DNA of 64,000 bases from Branchiostoma floridae (Eukaryota > Chordata > Leptocardii > Amphioxiformes > Branchiostomatidae), in contig NC_049990.1 of assembly GCF_000003815.2 (NCBI RefSeq), positions 18,873,994 through 18,937,993 of the forward strand, in the 5' to 3' direction. Shown piece after piece: positions 41,101-54,600 of the stretch. The notes under the pieces are model-generated. The model was not told where the DNA came from. It worked only from the letters and a program-made list of their open reading frames with translations, and did no database searches. Made by a program: the position numbers and the translations under genes. The number at the start of each line of letters is the position of its first letter. The stretch's first letter is position 1.

Positions 41101-44100
41101 CTTCCACGGGTCAGGGATGCCACAGAAGCTTTTCCCCGGCGTGTGTGACGTCATTGGTCACGGCCATCAGATATTTCATGTAGTAATGTCGACTTCGGTC
41201 ATATTCCAGCTAAAAGCATCGTTCGCAGATCTGCAGAACCGCCGCCATCTTGATTTGGTTCGAATTCGTCCTACCGACTGGTCAATCACAGCTTACCTTG
41301 TTGTTTTGTTTACCAGTTATGGCTACACCACTGCCATATTTGTGCACAAAGCTTTGTCAAAGGTACATAATAACTAACGTAATTTTTGTCCTTTCTAGAT
41401 TAATTCAGATGGGCATGTTTTTTTGTCTTCTGAGGTGATATTTTGTTTTGTTGGATTGCCCACTATGTAGTCAATGTCTGATTGTGGCAAAACAACGGCA
41501 AATGTGGTGAAATTAGGTTTCAGTGGTTATTTATCTACAATATATCATACCACAAAATTCGGAACAGAATACAAGAGAAGAGAAGTTAAATACTTTCTCC
41601 TGGTCTAATTTGTTTCCCTTCTTTCATTTCTGTTCTATGTTTACCTATTTGAGTTCAAGGCATTCATATTATACTGTTTGTTTGTTTGTTTTTTTGTGTA
41701 CTTTTGCGTAGTAACTTTGGATTTAGGTAATTCGATTTGCTTTCATTATTAGAATTTTATTCTAATATTTTAAAAGCTATTATGTAATTGGTTGTGTTAT
41801 TGCATTGAGTTAGTCCGTTTGCCTTCTTTGTTTTATTATTCATTCATAATTTCTCTTGTTTGATTGAATTGTTATAATTTGACCAAGGCAGACCTTTATA
41901 TAACCACAAGCTTCGGGCCTCCCTTGCACTGGCACTGTCATATTTCATTTATATGTCTTTATTGTGTTTTTAGTATGTTTTTAAGTGTGAATAAAACAAA
42001 CCAACAAGAATAAATCAAAACTACAAAGTGTCTATTTCCCCCCAATAAAGATTACCGAAACTTGCGCATGGCAATCAGGAGGTTCTATATACGGTATTTG
42101 TCATAAACTTGTATATAATTGAACGCTACTATTATAATGTCATATGACAAATGTTATCCTTTGACACTTTGACAGAAATACATTGTATTCCTATGCAAAA
42201 AAAACAACTTTATAACAATCAATTGAAGTCCTTCTTGCTCAGGTTCACTTGCAGTCGACTAAATGGGTATCTCATTGGACTACGTTATGTTATGCAAATT
42301 AGATCATGATTTGCATGATTACCATCTAATTATATAAACCATCCGTTAAATACATACCAGAAGTCGATCTCTCTACCCCTTCTTGAGTTTTTTTCTCTTT
42401 CAAAGTCAGAAACTGAACCGGCTCCTGCAGTTCCAAAAAGCTACGAACTGAAACCTCCACCACTTACTCTCTGCACCAAGAACTACCTGTCAAGAATCCG
42501 AGATATCAAAACTGGAAACTCCGCTTCAGCACCGTAAGAAGTTTCTAAGGGGCCCAAGATCTAATTATTTGAAGGTGTCATAAAGATCTGCCCACATATC
42601 AAATATCAATACGCTCCATCCAGGCCTTCTAGAGCCATGCTGTCCACCCACATGAATACATAGTACACATGTAAACGCTACCGAAAGCACAACCTTCTTT
42701 GCAAAGGTAATTAAGTTGTGACTGGTCACGGGGCTAATCTGTGCAATGTTTTTTTTTTCAAATTTCGTAAAAGAAACGTTGTATCCTTACACAATGACAC
42801 ACATTATTGAACGTTTCAAAGCGTTTGATGCTTATGGTAATGATGGCATGGGTCATGGCATGTACCTTGTGTCTGCTTGCTGTAAAAATGTTGGCAGCTT
42901 GTTTCAAAATAAGTACTATTTATCGCTTCTTACCTGTAACGCGATTCCGCATGACACATTGGAAACTGCTCCCGAGTCTAGATACACTCCCCGTAGTGGT
43001 GACGTAAACCGTATCCAGAACGCCAGGGTGAAGGCGACACTGAAATCAGCGTTGACGTCTCTCAGGTTTGTTCGCGAGGAACAGTCTGTTGATGGTAAGA
43101 GCCAGAAACAGAATATGATACATTTTGACATTTACGAATGGTGGTTGTCTGCGCTTCCACACTAATCCATTAACGTGACATAAATGACATATGGTTTGGC
43201 AACAGTATGTTACAAAGAATCATTACCTGCTTTTACATACCAAAAACCCAGTATATGTAGGGTGTTTATTTTACTCGCACACAATACAACTAGAAAGGCC
43301 GACATTTGCTTAAGAGCAAATACAGCATATTTCAGCCATACCCCTTCCCACGCAACATTGGACTGTTCCAAATCACCCCTGCGCAAAAATGGAACATCAT
43401 ATTAACAGTACATTATCCCCCAAAGTGGACTGGTATTGTGAATTGATTCCAGGTAAAAACAGAGCTTGCTTCTATTTTTCAGAAAATGACAATAATCACA
43501 CCTTCCATTCAGAAAATTTTCATCATGACTGAAAATTGTTGAATGACTTCATGTAATGTCATTAACAATTTTCAGTACGATAACTAGGTGTAAGTTTAAA
43601 AAAGTATAAGCTCCTTGTGATGTGGGTACATTTATTATTGCAGTGAACTTTTTTTATTCAAGTAGGGCATACGATTTAATAATTATCAAGCAGGTGCAGG
43701 TACTGTAGGAGCGTTTGTTTTCTTCAAGCTGTAAAACTGTTAAACTGTTTTACTTTGTATGCAATCAGCCATCGAGCCTATTCTTATTTTAGTTTAACAA
43801 CTTCCTGCCAGACCCGGAAGATACGATTGAACCTTGTTGGAGGATTTATTTTCGTCTGTCTGGTCAGTCTGTTCATACCCTGGCGCTGAGAGTGTTTTAT
43901 TGGGCTGAAACTCTGGCAGTTTAAAGTTACTTACAATTTAAATGTTCAAAGTTTATGTCAAACAACAACAGCACTAGCAAATGTGGCCACTATAGACAGG
44001 TGGTCACTATAGAGAAAATGCTGATCTATTGACTAGGAGCCATACGTTACACATGATTTCAGTACACTGATCATTAATCATATAAACATTGCACAGGTAA

Positions 44101-47100
44101 GCCAATTGTTTAGATGTACAATTAAGTTCAAATAATTCTGAAGAGAAATATTGATGAGAAAATAATCATTCTCGCCACTGTCTAACTTATAATTACGTAT
44201 CAAAACTAAACGCAGATTTTCTAACTAACGCACCTTTCGCCGACTTCATCAAAGGACCGCCGGCTATCAATCAAACACGGCTGTTGATTAGACTTAGAGT
44301 TTCAAACAGTCATGTGCTGTGTGCCAGTTGACAGCGAACTTCATGCTACGTGATGTTTTACATTGCTTGGACCTTCTTTCCTACAGCGGTGCTTCTACAA
44401 AATATTTAGACTGTAACACTGAGTCCCACATGTTTTATAGAATAGAATTTGACGCAGAACAGCGTTTTTGCTGGGTATATTTCTTGAAAAATGTCCGTGG
44501 GAATATCAGCGAGGCGGCGACGTAGGGATATCAGACCGTCAACAAAAGTCGCACGGCGGCTAACGGCACAGCGAAGATACTAGCGCTGTAAATAAGCGCT
44601 TCAACTAAGGATGACAACCCGTACAATATTTTTGTATACTGTTGAGCTAAGTAAAGTTTGTTGTTTATGAGGTTTTAGTTGTCTTTGAAGCTTTGACCCG
44701 AAATATTCTAAAGTCAAACTGCTGAAGAGAAGTAACTGACTGCTACGATTATCGTAGATATGGCCCTAAAAAAAACTGATAAAAGAAGCCTTCTCAATAG
44801 TCTAAAATGCAAGACCTTCCGGGGGAGCTTCGCCCACCTGGGTCCCCCCCACAGTGGCCCTGCCCCTGAACCCCGCCAGGGACATTCGGCGGCCCCCGGA
44901 CCCCTGTCCGACGCTTTGAAAAAATCCTGGCGAGAAGTCTGTACGGCCTGAGTCTTCAAGTTAACGTATTGTGTGGTCCCGCTTATGAATATTAATTAGC
45001 CTTCGCTTTCCTCTTCGCTGATTGGCTGAACCATTAATTGAATTAACTCTTCCTGCCGGCTAGACGCAGGTGCAGATGTCGGCTCTGTGGGGTGAACGTC
45101 CGAAAGGTCATGGCATGGAGAACGAAAGAAAACCAATTTCCCCTAAAAAAGTGCTGTAATTAAGCCTTTTACAGTACTTTATGCCAAAAATTTTACTTGG
45201 ATCATTTTACCAACTATCTTATGCCTATCTATACCAAATGTTACTCATACCAGGGTACAGGGGTGCAAAATATACCGTTATAAGACCGTCAACAACAGTC
45301 GCACGGAGCTAACAGCGCAGCGAAAATACCATCGCTAGCGTTTCAACTTCGGATAACAAGTTATAAGTACTGTTGAACTCAGTAACGTTAAAGTTTGTTT
45401 TTAGTTGCCTTTGACGGTTTGACCTGAAATAGTGTTACGCTAAAATCCTGAAGAGAAGTTAAGTGACTGCTGCGATTATCATAGATATGCCCCTAAGAAC
45501 TGATACAATATAAAGCCTTCTGAATAATCTAAAATGCGAGAGCCTTAGGCGGGCTTCGCTCCCACTGGCGGGAACACTGCTATATACGGGATCATGAGGC
45601 CCCGCTTATGAATATTAATTAGCCTTTGGCCTCCTCTTCGCTGATTGGCTAGGTCTTTGATTCAATTAACTCTCCGGCTGACGCGCACAGGTGTGGCTCT
45701 GTGCGGGGTCACGGAAGGTCACGTCAGGAGGCCGAAAGAAAACAAATTTCCCCTCAGAAAAGTGCCAAAATTAATCATTTTAAAGTTGTTCATGTCAAAA
45801 ATTTTACTTGAATCTTGTTACCAAGTATCCAATGCCTATCTATACCAAATTTCAGGTCATTTAATTGTAATACCAGGGTACAGGAGCCAAAAGTGTCCTT
45901 TTTTGGTCAAAAATTGGCCAAAAATCGCAAAAATAAGCATTTTGTTGCACTGTACACCAAAAGTGTTATTGAATTTATATGAAGGAATTATCAAGGCACA
46001 TCTGAGTCAAATTTCAGCTCATTCGGTTGCAATACCAAGGTACAGGAGCCAAAAGTGTCCTTTTTTGGTCAAAAATTGGTCAAAAAATCGAAAAAATAAG
46101 CATTTTGTTGTACTGTACACCAAAAGTGTTATCGAATTTATATGGGGGCATTATTAAGGCACATCTCTGTCAAATTTCAGCTCATTTGATTGTAATACCA
46201 GGGTACAGGGGCCAAAATATACAGTTTTGGTCTAAAATTGACCAAAAAATCTCAATAAAATCATTTTAGAGGCAGATATGAAAAAAAACTGAGAAAAAAA
46301 CATCAAGGTATTGGCCCATTCTACCCCTGTGCCAAATTTCAGGTCATTCGGTCCAGGAACGGCGGAGATGAATCACTTTGAAGATTTGACAGGAGAAAGA
46401 AAGAAAGAAGAAAGAAACATTACGAATACAATATATTTCACCATACTATGTATGGCTGAAATATAAATAGGGAGAGCATAATGGCACAGTATAGTGCGTG
46501 AGTAGCTTGGCAAAAGGCTACAGGCAAAGTATTCTTTCTGCATTTTCTCGAAAACGACGTCTTTTCAGTTGCTTTATTTTCGTCTTTGTTTGTCATTCTT
46601 TGGACAATCTCACAAATATAACGTTGATTACAGGGAATCAAAACAAAATGCGGAATACTGACCGTCTATCCATAGAGCTGACCCGACAACACCGTCCACG
46701 AGAGTCACGTTACATCCCGTTGTGGTGGTGACAGTATCAAGCGAGCCAAGTACGACCATGGGGTTGTCTGTATCGATGCTGTCCATTGGTAGATAAACCT
46801 TAGACCCTGGTTAAAATTACAAAAGAAAAGGTTACAGTGGAAATGTGGTTTTTGACAAACTGTCAAACTAGAGTCCAATATGAGGAAAATGTCAATCCCC
46901 CTACCACGCCAAGGCTGAACTGAAGATACGAAGAAACTATTACCATAAAAAATAAACATCTCTTTCTGCACGCCACGTCGTGCGTTGTTTGACCTCCATA
47001 TGTTCGAAATTTGCACTCTGGGTGCTGATTGGCCCGCGACAAATCAGGATGGCTCGTTCATATCTACATGCAAGACGCCCTCAGTACCTCATTTCTGCAG

Positions 47101-50100
47101 ATGGAATGTTGATACCGTAAATTGACAAACTCCTTACCTATGTAATGGTCGAATGCTCCAAGTTCTTCATGGTTCAGTGCCTTTTCTATAAAGACTACAT
47201 TGGACACAGACAGGATGACACAAGAAGATTCTGCTGTGCCTGAAAAAGGGATGAATTAAGTTTTATTTTGATACTTTTTTTAAAGTTCTCCTATATACGA
47301 CAGTGAGTGAAGGATCTCTAGAGTGTTACTGTGCTGGGATTTTGATGTGTCAACCGCTGCACCTCTTTGTCTTCCGCGACAAGGCCATAAAGCAGGGCCG
47401 GTGCCTCTCCATATTATTCAGTGAAAAAAGTAGAGTCTCCAAGTTTCCTGCGATGGTCCAATGGTTGGATGCGTGCCTTGTTCAGAGCAGCTCAGGAAAG
47501 TTTCAGATTTAAAGCCAAATAGCACAAAAAAGCATTGTATCAATTTAAATGCAAGCTCAAAAGTGATATTTGAAACGTTCAACCACAGGGTGCAAATGCA
47601 CAAATATTTAGCTTCATCATCATGAAAATAACACAATAAATGTTTCACTATACCGTAGGACTTTCCAATGAAGAATTCTGTAGTGTCGTCCTTTGTTATA
47701 GGAGACGTCAAGTCAGATAAACTCGCTGTTTGAATGTTGCTCCCTGCATACAGTGTAGCCGCAGATTCATCTGCTGACATCTGTAAAATTCATGTCAAAA
47801 ACATTCCAGTCTTTATAAATGGTGCACCTTACCAGAGTAAGATCTTACTATCAGAACGAATTATACCTATTGAATATCATGATACAGATAGATATCCTTT
47901 TCTCAATGGACTTAAAAAGAAGAAGAAGAATTGACTTAAAAATCAATGAATAAAGAGACTCTTTTCCCCACAACCATTGCTTTCACAACCCCACAACCAT
48001 TGCCGTTTTGGTTGTGTAAAAAGAGTCTCTTCATTCTGTGACGTACCATCCTGCAGATGAAACTGTTCCCGGACTTTAAAATCAAGTACAATAAGCAGTC
48101 AACTTTCATTTGCTACGGACCATAATACAAATGAAATACAACATGTGCTATCCATTTAAGCAAAGCCCATAGACTCAAATGGAACATTGATATGTAATAG
48201 TTAATGAACCTGGATGAGTAGCCATTCCCCCGTAGATACTGCCAACGACACAGTGAAGATTGAACCCATCTTAGTGACCACGGTAAGCTGTAGACTGTGG
48301 TTACCAGGCAGGTACGTCAGGTCAAATCCCCGCGTGGTTTCCAAGGAAGACATGTCGATGTTCGTCATGACTGTTCGCTGTGTACAGCCATCGTCGCCAT
48401 CGACCAGAAGCCAGAAGGACACCGTGAAGCCTCGAACACAAAAGACCATGCTCCCAACACACGACCATCTCCTGATGATGTAAACATTGTATGGTCAAGC
48501 CAAATTAACAGATCATAAAGGTTTAGGGATGAGAGGTGGAGGCGGTGACAGATTTATTGTATCTATTGTGTCTATACCACAACGCTGGGCTGAGTAATTT
48601 TTACCTACAAGACGTTGGTCAAATGCACACCTTGACTTGTGTTGGTCTTAAGAGTTGGGTTGTGATTGTAATCTACGTTTAACCCTATCCAGACTGGGGG
48701 GGGGGGGGGGCTAAAAGTGCCCGCGCCAACTTTGACCTCCTATACCTCCCAAACTGCTTATGCTAGAACAAACTTGGTGAGTTTTCCTAAAATATTGTTG
48801 GCAACAATTTAAAAAAAATTGGGTAAGTTTATGATTTTTCGTGTTGCCATGGCAACGGGTTTCTGAAAGGCAAATTTTACAAAAATCACAAATTTTGGTT
48901 TAAACAATGGGATTTTAATATTTTCTTGCTAAACTTAACTTCTTTTCATATATCTTTAATATCTAACACATCATAGTTAAACATTTATAATTAAATATTC
49001 ATAAATTATGCTAATGAGATGACGTAATTGCTCAAAATCCAATATGGCCGACAATATCATGATTTAAAGCATAACAAGCTTATTTTCACTCAGATTTCAT
49101 TACTACGTGGTATTGTCTTACAGAAAACATCCATGTGAACGTTTTTAATCCATTTCCATGAGATTTTAGCATTATATGTAGAAAAAAATGTATCTTGAAA
49201 AATTTAAGGTTCATAATCCAAGATGGCGGATAGCTAAACTACAGATGACGTCATTCTATGACGTCATTTTGACGTCGTTGCGTCGGCTTTTGACAACAGA
49301 AGTTATTACACTTAAATATTAATAAGAAACCTTTATTGGTAACTTTTTGAGTGAGATATTTAAGTATTATGGGAATTCCCCGTTTTAGCCAAAAATATCA
49401 ATTAAAAAAGCCCAGTCTGGATAGGGTTAAACCTACTTCTTATGAGAGAGAAAGAGTGAGAGAGGGCCCCGGGGAGAGAAAGAGAGAGATGCATATATAA
49501 TGTATATTCTACGCGAGTAAATATATATATAGCCTTATACGATGTTGAACATTGTTTACATGACATCCTTTGAAGGCAAGTTCACGTAATATTTTAATGC
49601 ATTTTATATTGTCATGAACAGAATGACACGACATACTTGTCACCACAGTCCAGCCAGTCGGACTGGTTAAGCTGTATGCCGTCCCCGTCTGGACCGGTGA
49701 TGTAGGTAACATTGCCGCGAGGCTGACATGGATGGGTGGTGTCGGATGAATCCGTTGATACTTGAGGCAGAAGAAAGTGGTGGCGGACGAAATCTGCAAT
49801 AAGAGATATGATTGATGAGTAACACATATTGAGTTGCTAATATTAAAGCAATTCGTTTAGAGGCTTTAGAGGCTTTATTCGTCTGTTAGCTGTCACAGTG
49901 ATACAAGATGGTACACCGCTAGTCTTCCTGGACATAAAAGTTCACACATGACATGACGTATACGTAACACATACAAAAACTTTTGTTTGTTTATGGCATG
50001 CAATTGGTTATCAGATCAATGCAGTAAAAATGCAATTTAAGTTACTATAAGGCAATATCTTCATAAATTTAGTCACATTCAGGCTGTGACATGCATATAA

Positions 50101-51656
50101 ATACCATATATTTGTATTGAAACATTGTGTACACATATGATGAGGCCGATGAGGCTATGGGACCGGTGAGGTGAGGTGAGAAGGTACACATATAATTTCT
50201 GTCTTTCTTACAAATAGTGTGCTTATACCCCATGTCACATTATCCACGATCTTCGGGCGTATCGATGGAAGGTCGGCCATATCTAAGATCGACAGAGGGT
50301 TGTGCGTATTTTTCACCTGAAAACAGTCCTATAAGCCATACTTTGTATCTTGTACAATTTTTGTGCAATAAAGTTATTATTATAAGCGAGGTTCGGGTAA
50401 TTGCCGCAGACTCGTCGTCCGATCGATTTTCGCGCAATTTGACAGGGGTATTACGATGCAAGTCTTTTTTACAGCGATGCCAGAAAAACAAATTGGAGCA
50501 AGCGTTCATACTCACAAAATTTGTCAAGAATGTCTGTGTCAGTTAGCGGCCTTTCATATAAGACAAAGTCGTCAAATGCTACTTCTGCTGGCTTCTCCAT
50601 GTCGATGTCTTCGACGCCGCCAAAGAACAATGAGGTACTAGAAAAAGCCTCTTGGTCGTCTGGGGCGCCAGTAATCGGTACCCCATTTACGTACCTGAAA
50701 ACACGGAAACATGACATAAAGTAATACTTTATCAAACTGGGTAAAAATGGAAGGCAGTTGCCGAACTATTACAGCAATAATCATGCTTAATCTTAATCAC
50801 TAAAAAGTATTCGATATGAAAACGTTCAATTACACCAATATGTACAGTCAAGTGCTGATTCATATATCTGGAAGGAACATGGTATGATATTCTCGACAAC
50901 ATGCTTTGGCCCTTAAGATTGTAAGATTTCTGATATTGCAAAAGATGTTGACAAGAGGGGGAAAAGCAGGTGATGGTGCAGAATTAATAAACAATAGAAC
51001 CTATGAATTCTTTAGCAGCCATATTTTGTACATATATGATATTCGTCGCCGTCTTATGGTAAAAAGTAATATTTTTTCAACGACTTACCAAGCATCCGTA
51101 GTACCCTTAGAGTAGACGAAGGTAAGATGAGTCCACCAGTGACTTGGGAGGTACAGATGGTGCGCGTGTGAGATGTTGCCATTGGCTATTCGCGCTTGGA
51201 ATAACCCTTCTCCACGTCTGGGGCTCTTCACCATGAATCCTGGTTGGCAAAAGACGTCAAACGGTAACAAATTCGTCCATTAAATAATCTAGAGAGATCT
51301 TAGCAATATTTCCCTCGAATTTTGCAGTCTTGTACTTTTCAAAAGTATTGGACATTTAATATCCTATCGAAAAAGAACGTCCAAATCAGGCGTCTTTGTG
51401 TATCTAATAAAACTTGTCATGGGGTTGTATACAACCTGACACACAAAAAAAGGTAACTAATTGGCGCACACTGTATAGCATGTGACATGTAGGCATAACC
51501 TGTACAGCAGTTAAACACGTGAGCATAAGCTGTTTACTTGTAGACTTATATTCAAGATATTCATGATAGCTGTCTGTCTCTCTCTCTAGAGAGCTCTCTC
51601 TCTAAATATATACATATGAAATTATATACATGCGTGTATATGTGTGTGTGTGTCCG

Positions 51657-51699
<43 letters not shown>

Positions 51700-54600
51700 G
51701 TATATTCTGTCTCTCTCTATTACACTGGAAAGTGAAACACAACTTTTTGTACCTGCATTGTTTCCGACGAGTGTAAAAGACCTGTTCTGAGAAAATAGGG
51801 ACACGTCTCCAGGGTTGATCCAGAAGGCTGCAGTAAAACCGTTCTCACAAAACTGGGCGTCATGGATGCATGTCTCTATAGTGCTGTTGTCTAACGTGGC
51901 ATTCAGAACTGTGTGTCCGGCAAGAAGGCTTGTGGCGTTTTTTCGGACACCCTAAGTCAAGAAAACCAACATTTTTAACGATACTTAGAGGGATAATAGC
52001 TTTATGGCTAGGTTTGAAGTACATGTAGGTAAAATCAGCATGTGCATTCTGATTGAGCCATTAAGAAGCTAAAACTAATATGAAAGACGAAAAATGTATT
52101 TTAACATTGAAATGAATTTCGTTGAAGAGGTTCATCAATCATGTATGAGAATTCTAGAAGTTGAATTAATATTTCTTAAAGAAAAGAAATGCTAACACTT
52201 TACTTCCAACGCCTAATTAAACTATTGGGACTTATCCCCCTAAACACACACCTTTGCCAAATAAACCAGGTTTGTTCTGTAGAATGATGTCTGTAGACAA
52301 ATGCGTTACTCATTTCATTTCATTTTATGACTATATGCTTGGAGTTGGTTTATAAAATTTCGGCATTGATTAGATCCCAAGTTACAATTGATTGATATCC
52401 AATTGTATCAAGCATTACTTAAGCTATCAGCATACAAAAAATCATGATGATCCTTTGATCCCTTCTTGACTTATTCTCTTTCAAACTCTTTAACCCTATT
52501 CAGACGGGGGGGGGGGGGCTTTTGAGGCCTGCGCCAACTTCGATGTCCTATAACGCCAGAACGCCTTACGCTAAAGCCACCAAATTTAGTGAGTTTTCCT
52601 AAAATATTGTTGGCAACAATTTTACGAAGTTTGACAAATTTTCTATTTTTTCGTGTTGCCATGGCAACCGTTTGCTGACAGGCAGTTTTGCCAAAAATCA
52701 CTATTTTTGGTTCTATCAATGTATTTTTCACATTTATTTGCTATATCACTGCTATTTTGTTACATAAATAAAATCTTATATTATTTACCATATCTTTCAT
52801 AATTATATATGCATAAATTATGCTACTTTGATGACGTCATCAGCCCAAAATCCAAGATGGCGGACATATGGCCAGATCACGAATAACAAGCTAATTATCC
52901 CTTAAAATTTGTAACAACCTGGTATTTTTTCATCAAAAACCATCTAAATGAATGAATTTAGTCTATTTCCATTGCCCTTTCTGATTTTTTGTTGCAAAAA
53001 AAAGTACTTTTAAAAATTCAAGTTGGTGGATATAATATGGCGGAGTCTAACTCGTATCTTAGATGTGCATGACGTCAATTTATGACGTCATTATGACGTC
53101 ATCGGTGTTGCTATTGGCAATACAAGTTGTAATAAACATTATTATTCTGTTATCTGCACTTGTTGTTACATTTTTGTAGTATAACTTGAAGTTTTCTGAG
53201 AATACCCTTTTTTCATGGGTCCGGCCAATATAATCAAATTGATGACGTCATAATTACGTCATCTACGTCAACGTAACGTCAAACGTCAAATCGTCGTCAG
53301 ATATTATGTCGATATTATGTCCTGGAAATTTTTTGGCCCTACGGCACGTCGTTCAAGAGTTAGAGGACTTAGAAGTGGAGGGCCTCAAAAGCCCCCCCCC
53401 CCCGTCCAGGGATGACCAAAAAAGCCCGGTCTGAATAGGGTTAAATACACCTCTTAGACTCTTCCCTCTTTCTCAGTTACATATGTAACAACTTTGAAAG
53501 TACTATACTTGAATGCAGTGGATTTATGAAATTTTCAATTATGCAAATTCGCTGTTATATAAGTCTCACTTAGGCTATTTACATGCCAAAAATCATGACG
53601 ATCCGTCAACAAGTTAATATTTTCTCATTAATCATGCAAATGAGGTCGTCATTTACATGATAAATATGTATTGACATTTCTCTCTTTCTCAGCTACATAT
53701 GTGACAAGTTTTAAAGTCCTATCATGGAATGAAGTGGATTCATGAAATGTCCTCATTAATTATGCAAATTAGCTGTTGATTTACATAATTGGTATCTCAT
53801 TATGTAGGTCTTCACTTACGCTACCTACATACCAAAAAACATGATGATCCTTCAACATGTTCATATATTCCCATTCACTATGCAAATGAGGTAATTATTT
53901 GCATAATCGATATCTATTGACATTTCTCTCCTTCCCAGCTACATATGTGACAAGTTTGAAAGAACTATCATGGGATGCAGTGGATTTCTAAACTTTCCTC
54001 ATTGATTATGCAAATTAGCTGTTGATTTGCATAATTAGTATTCCATTATGTCATCACTCATTCTATCTACATACCAAAAATCATAACGATCCTTCAACAC
54101 ATTCTTGAGTTATACTCGTCCAAAGTTTGAAAGGAAACTGGCAGTTCCAAAAAAGCCGCTAGGGGGTCCAAACTCACAGCACTTATTCTTTTTTCCAAGG
54201 GCTATCTACCACTCAAAAATCATGTCCAGAACACGAGATATGAAAAATTGAGTTTCCGCTGCAGTACCTTAGCAAGCCGCTAGGGGGTCCATTATCGAAC
54301 TTGACCTTCATTTTCCCTACCCCTATCCATCTACTAAATATCATCAGGATCTATCCAAGGCTTTTCGAGTTATGCTGTTGACACACACACACACACAGAC
54401 ACACAGACTCACAAACATGCCCCAAACATAACCCTAGCCATTCTGGCAAAGGTAATTAGAATAATTCTTCAGTGATTTTTGAATACACGTAAAACACGTA
54501 CCTCCCAATCTTCGATGTCAAGTTATACTGAGCAGACATCGAACATTTGGAGGTATGTGTCTTACGTGTTTTCAAGAGTCACAGATTTAAGAATTATTCT

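Larger units (their letters stand above)
26790..41995 (+). repeat. Tandem array of four duplicated PAQR units
   Basis: Each unit contains, in order, an RT relic, an inverted-CCAAT/putative 5' exon block, a segment with GCCTGAGGGGCGACCATG (units 1, 2 and 4) and GTCCACATTTTTGG-like sequence, the two-exon PAQR gene and a 3' flank. Units 1 and 2 are offset by 3,531-3,540 bp and nearly identical through exon 2 and its 3' flank. Units 3 and 4 are clearly older. Unit 4 also carries an extra truncated exon 1 and a LINE insertion. Confidence 0.85.
43086..44520. other. Intron sequence with one hairpin and a dispersed repeat; no exon seen
   Basis: The intron upstream of exon 43085-42934. Apart from the repeat at 43297-43395 and the hairpin at 43532-43578 I see no coding exon or clear regulatory element. 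Confidence 0.5.

Noticed and set aside
42746-43165. 139-codon plus-strand ORF
   Set aside because: Overlaps the LamG 3 exon 43085-42934 on the opposite strand; the minus strand shows the domain and splice sites.
44714-44959. GC-rich ORFs on both strands
   Set aside because: Overlapping open frames in a GC-rich insert of a dispersed element; no homology recognised.
45645-46157. Apparent 170-codon plus-strand ORF with internal peptide repeats
   Set aside because: It lies in a non-coding dispersed element; the peptide repeats come from ~163-bp DNA tandem units, and the related copy at 16.1-16.8 kb is not open.
48677-49436. 4-bp CTAC target duplication for the element at 48.7-49.4 kb
   Set aside because: CTAC does occur on both sides, but TTAA directly next to CCC-starting TIRs, seen in both copies of the family, is a better explanation and fits piggyBac.
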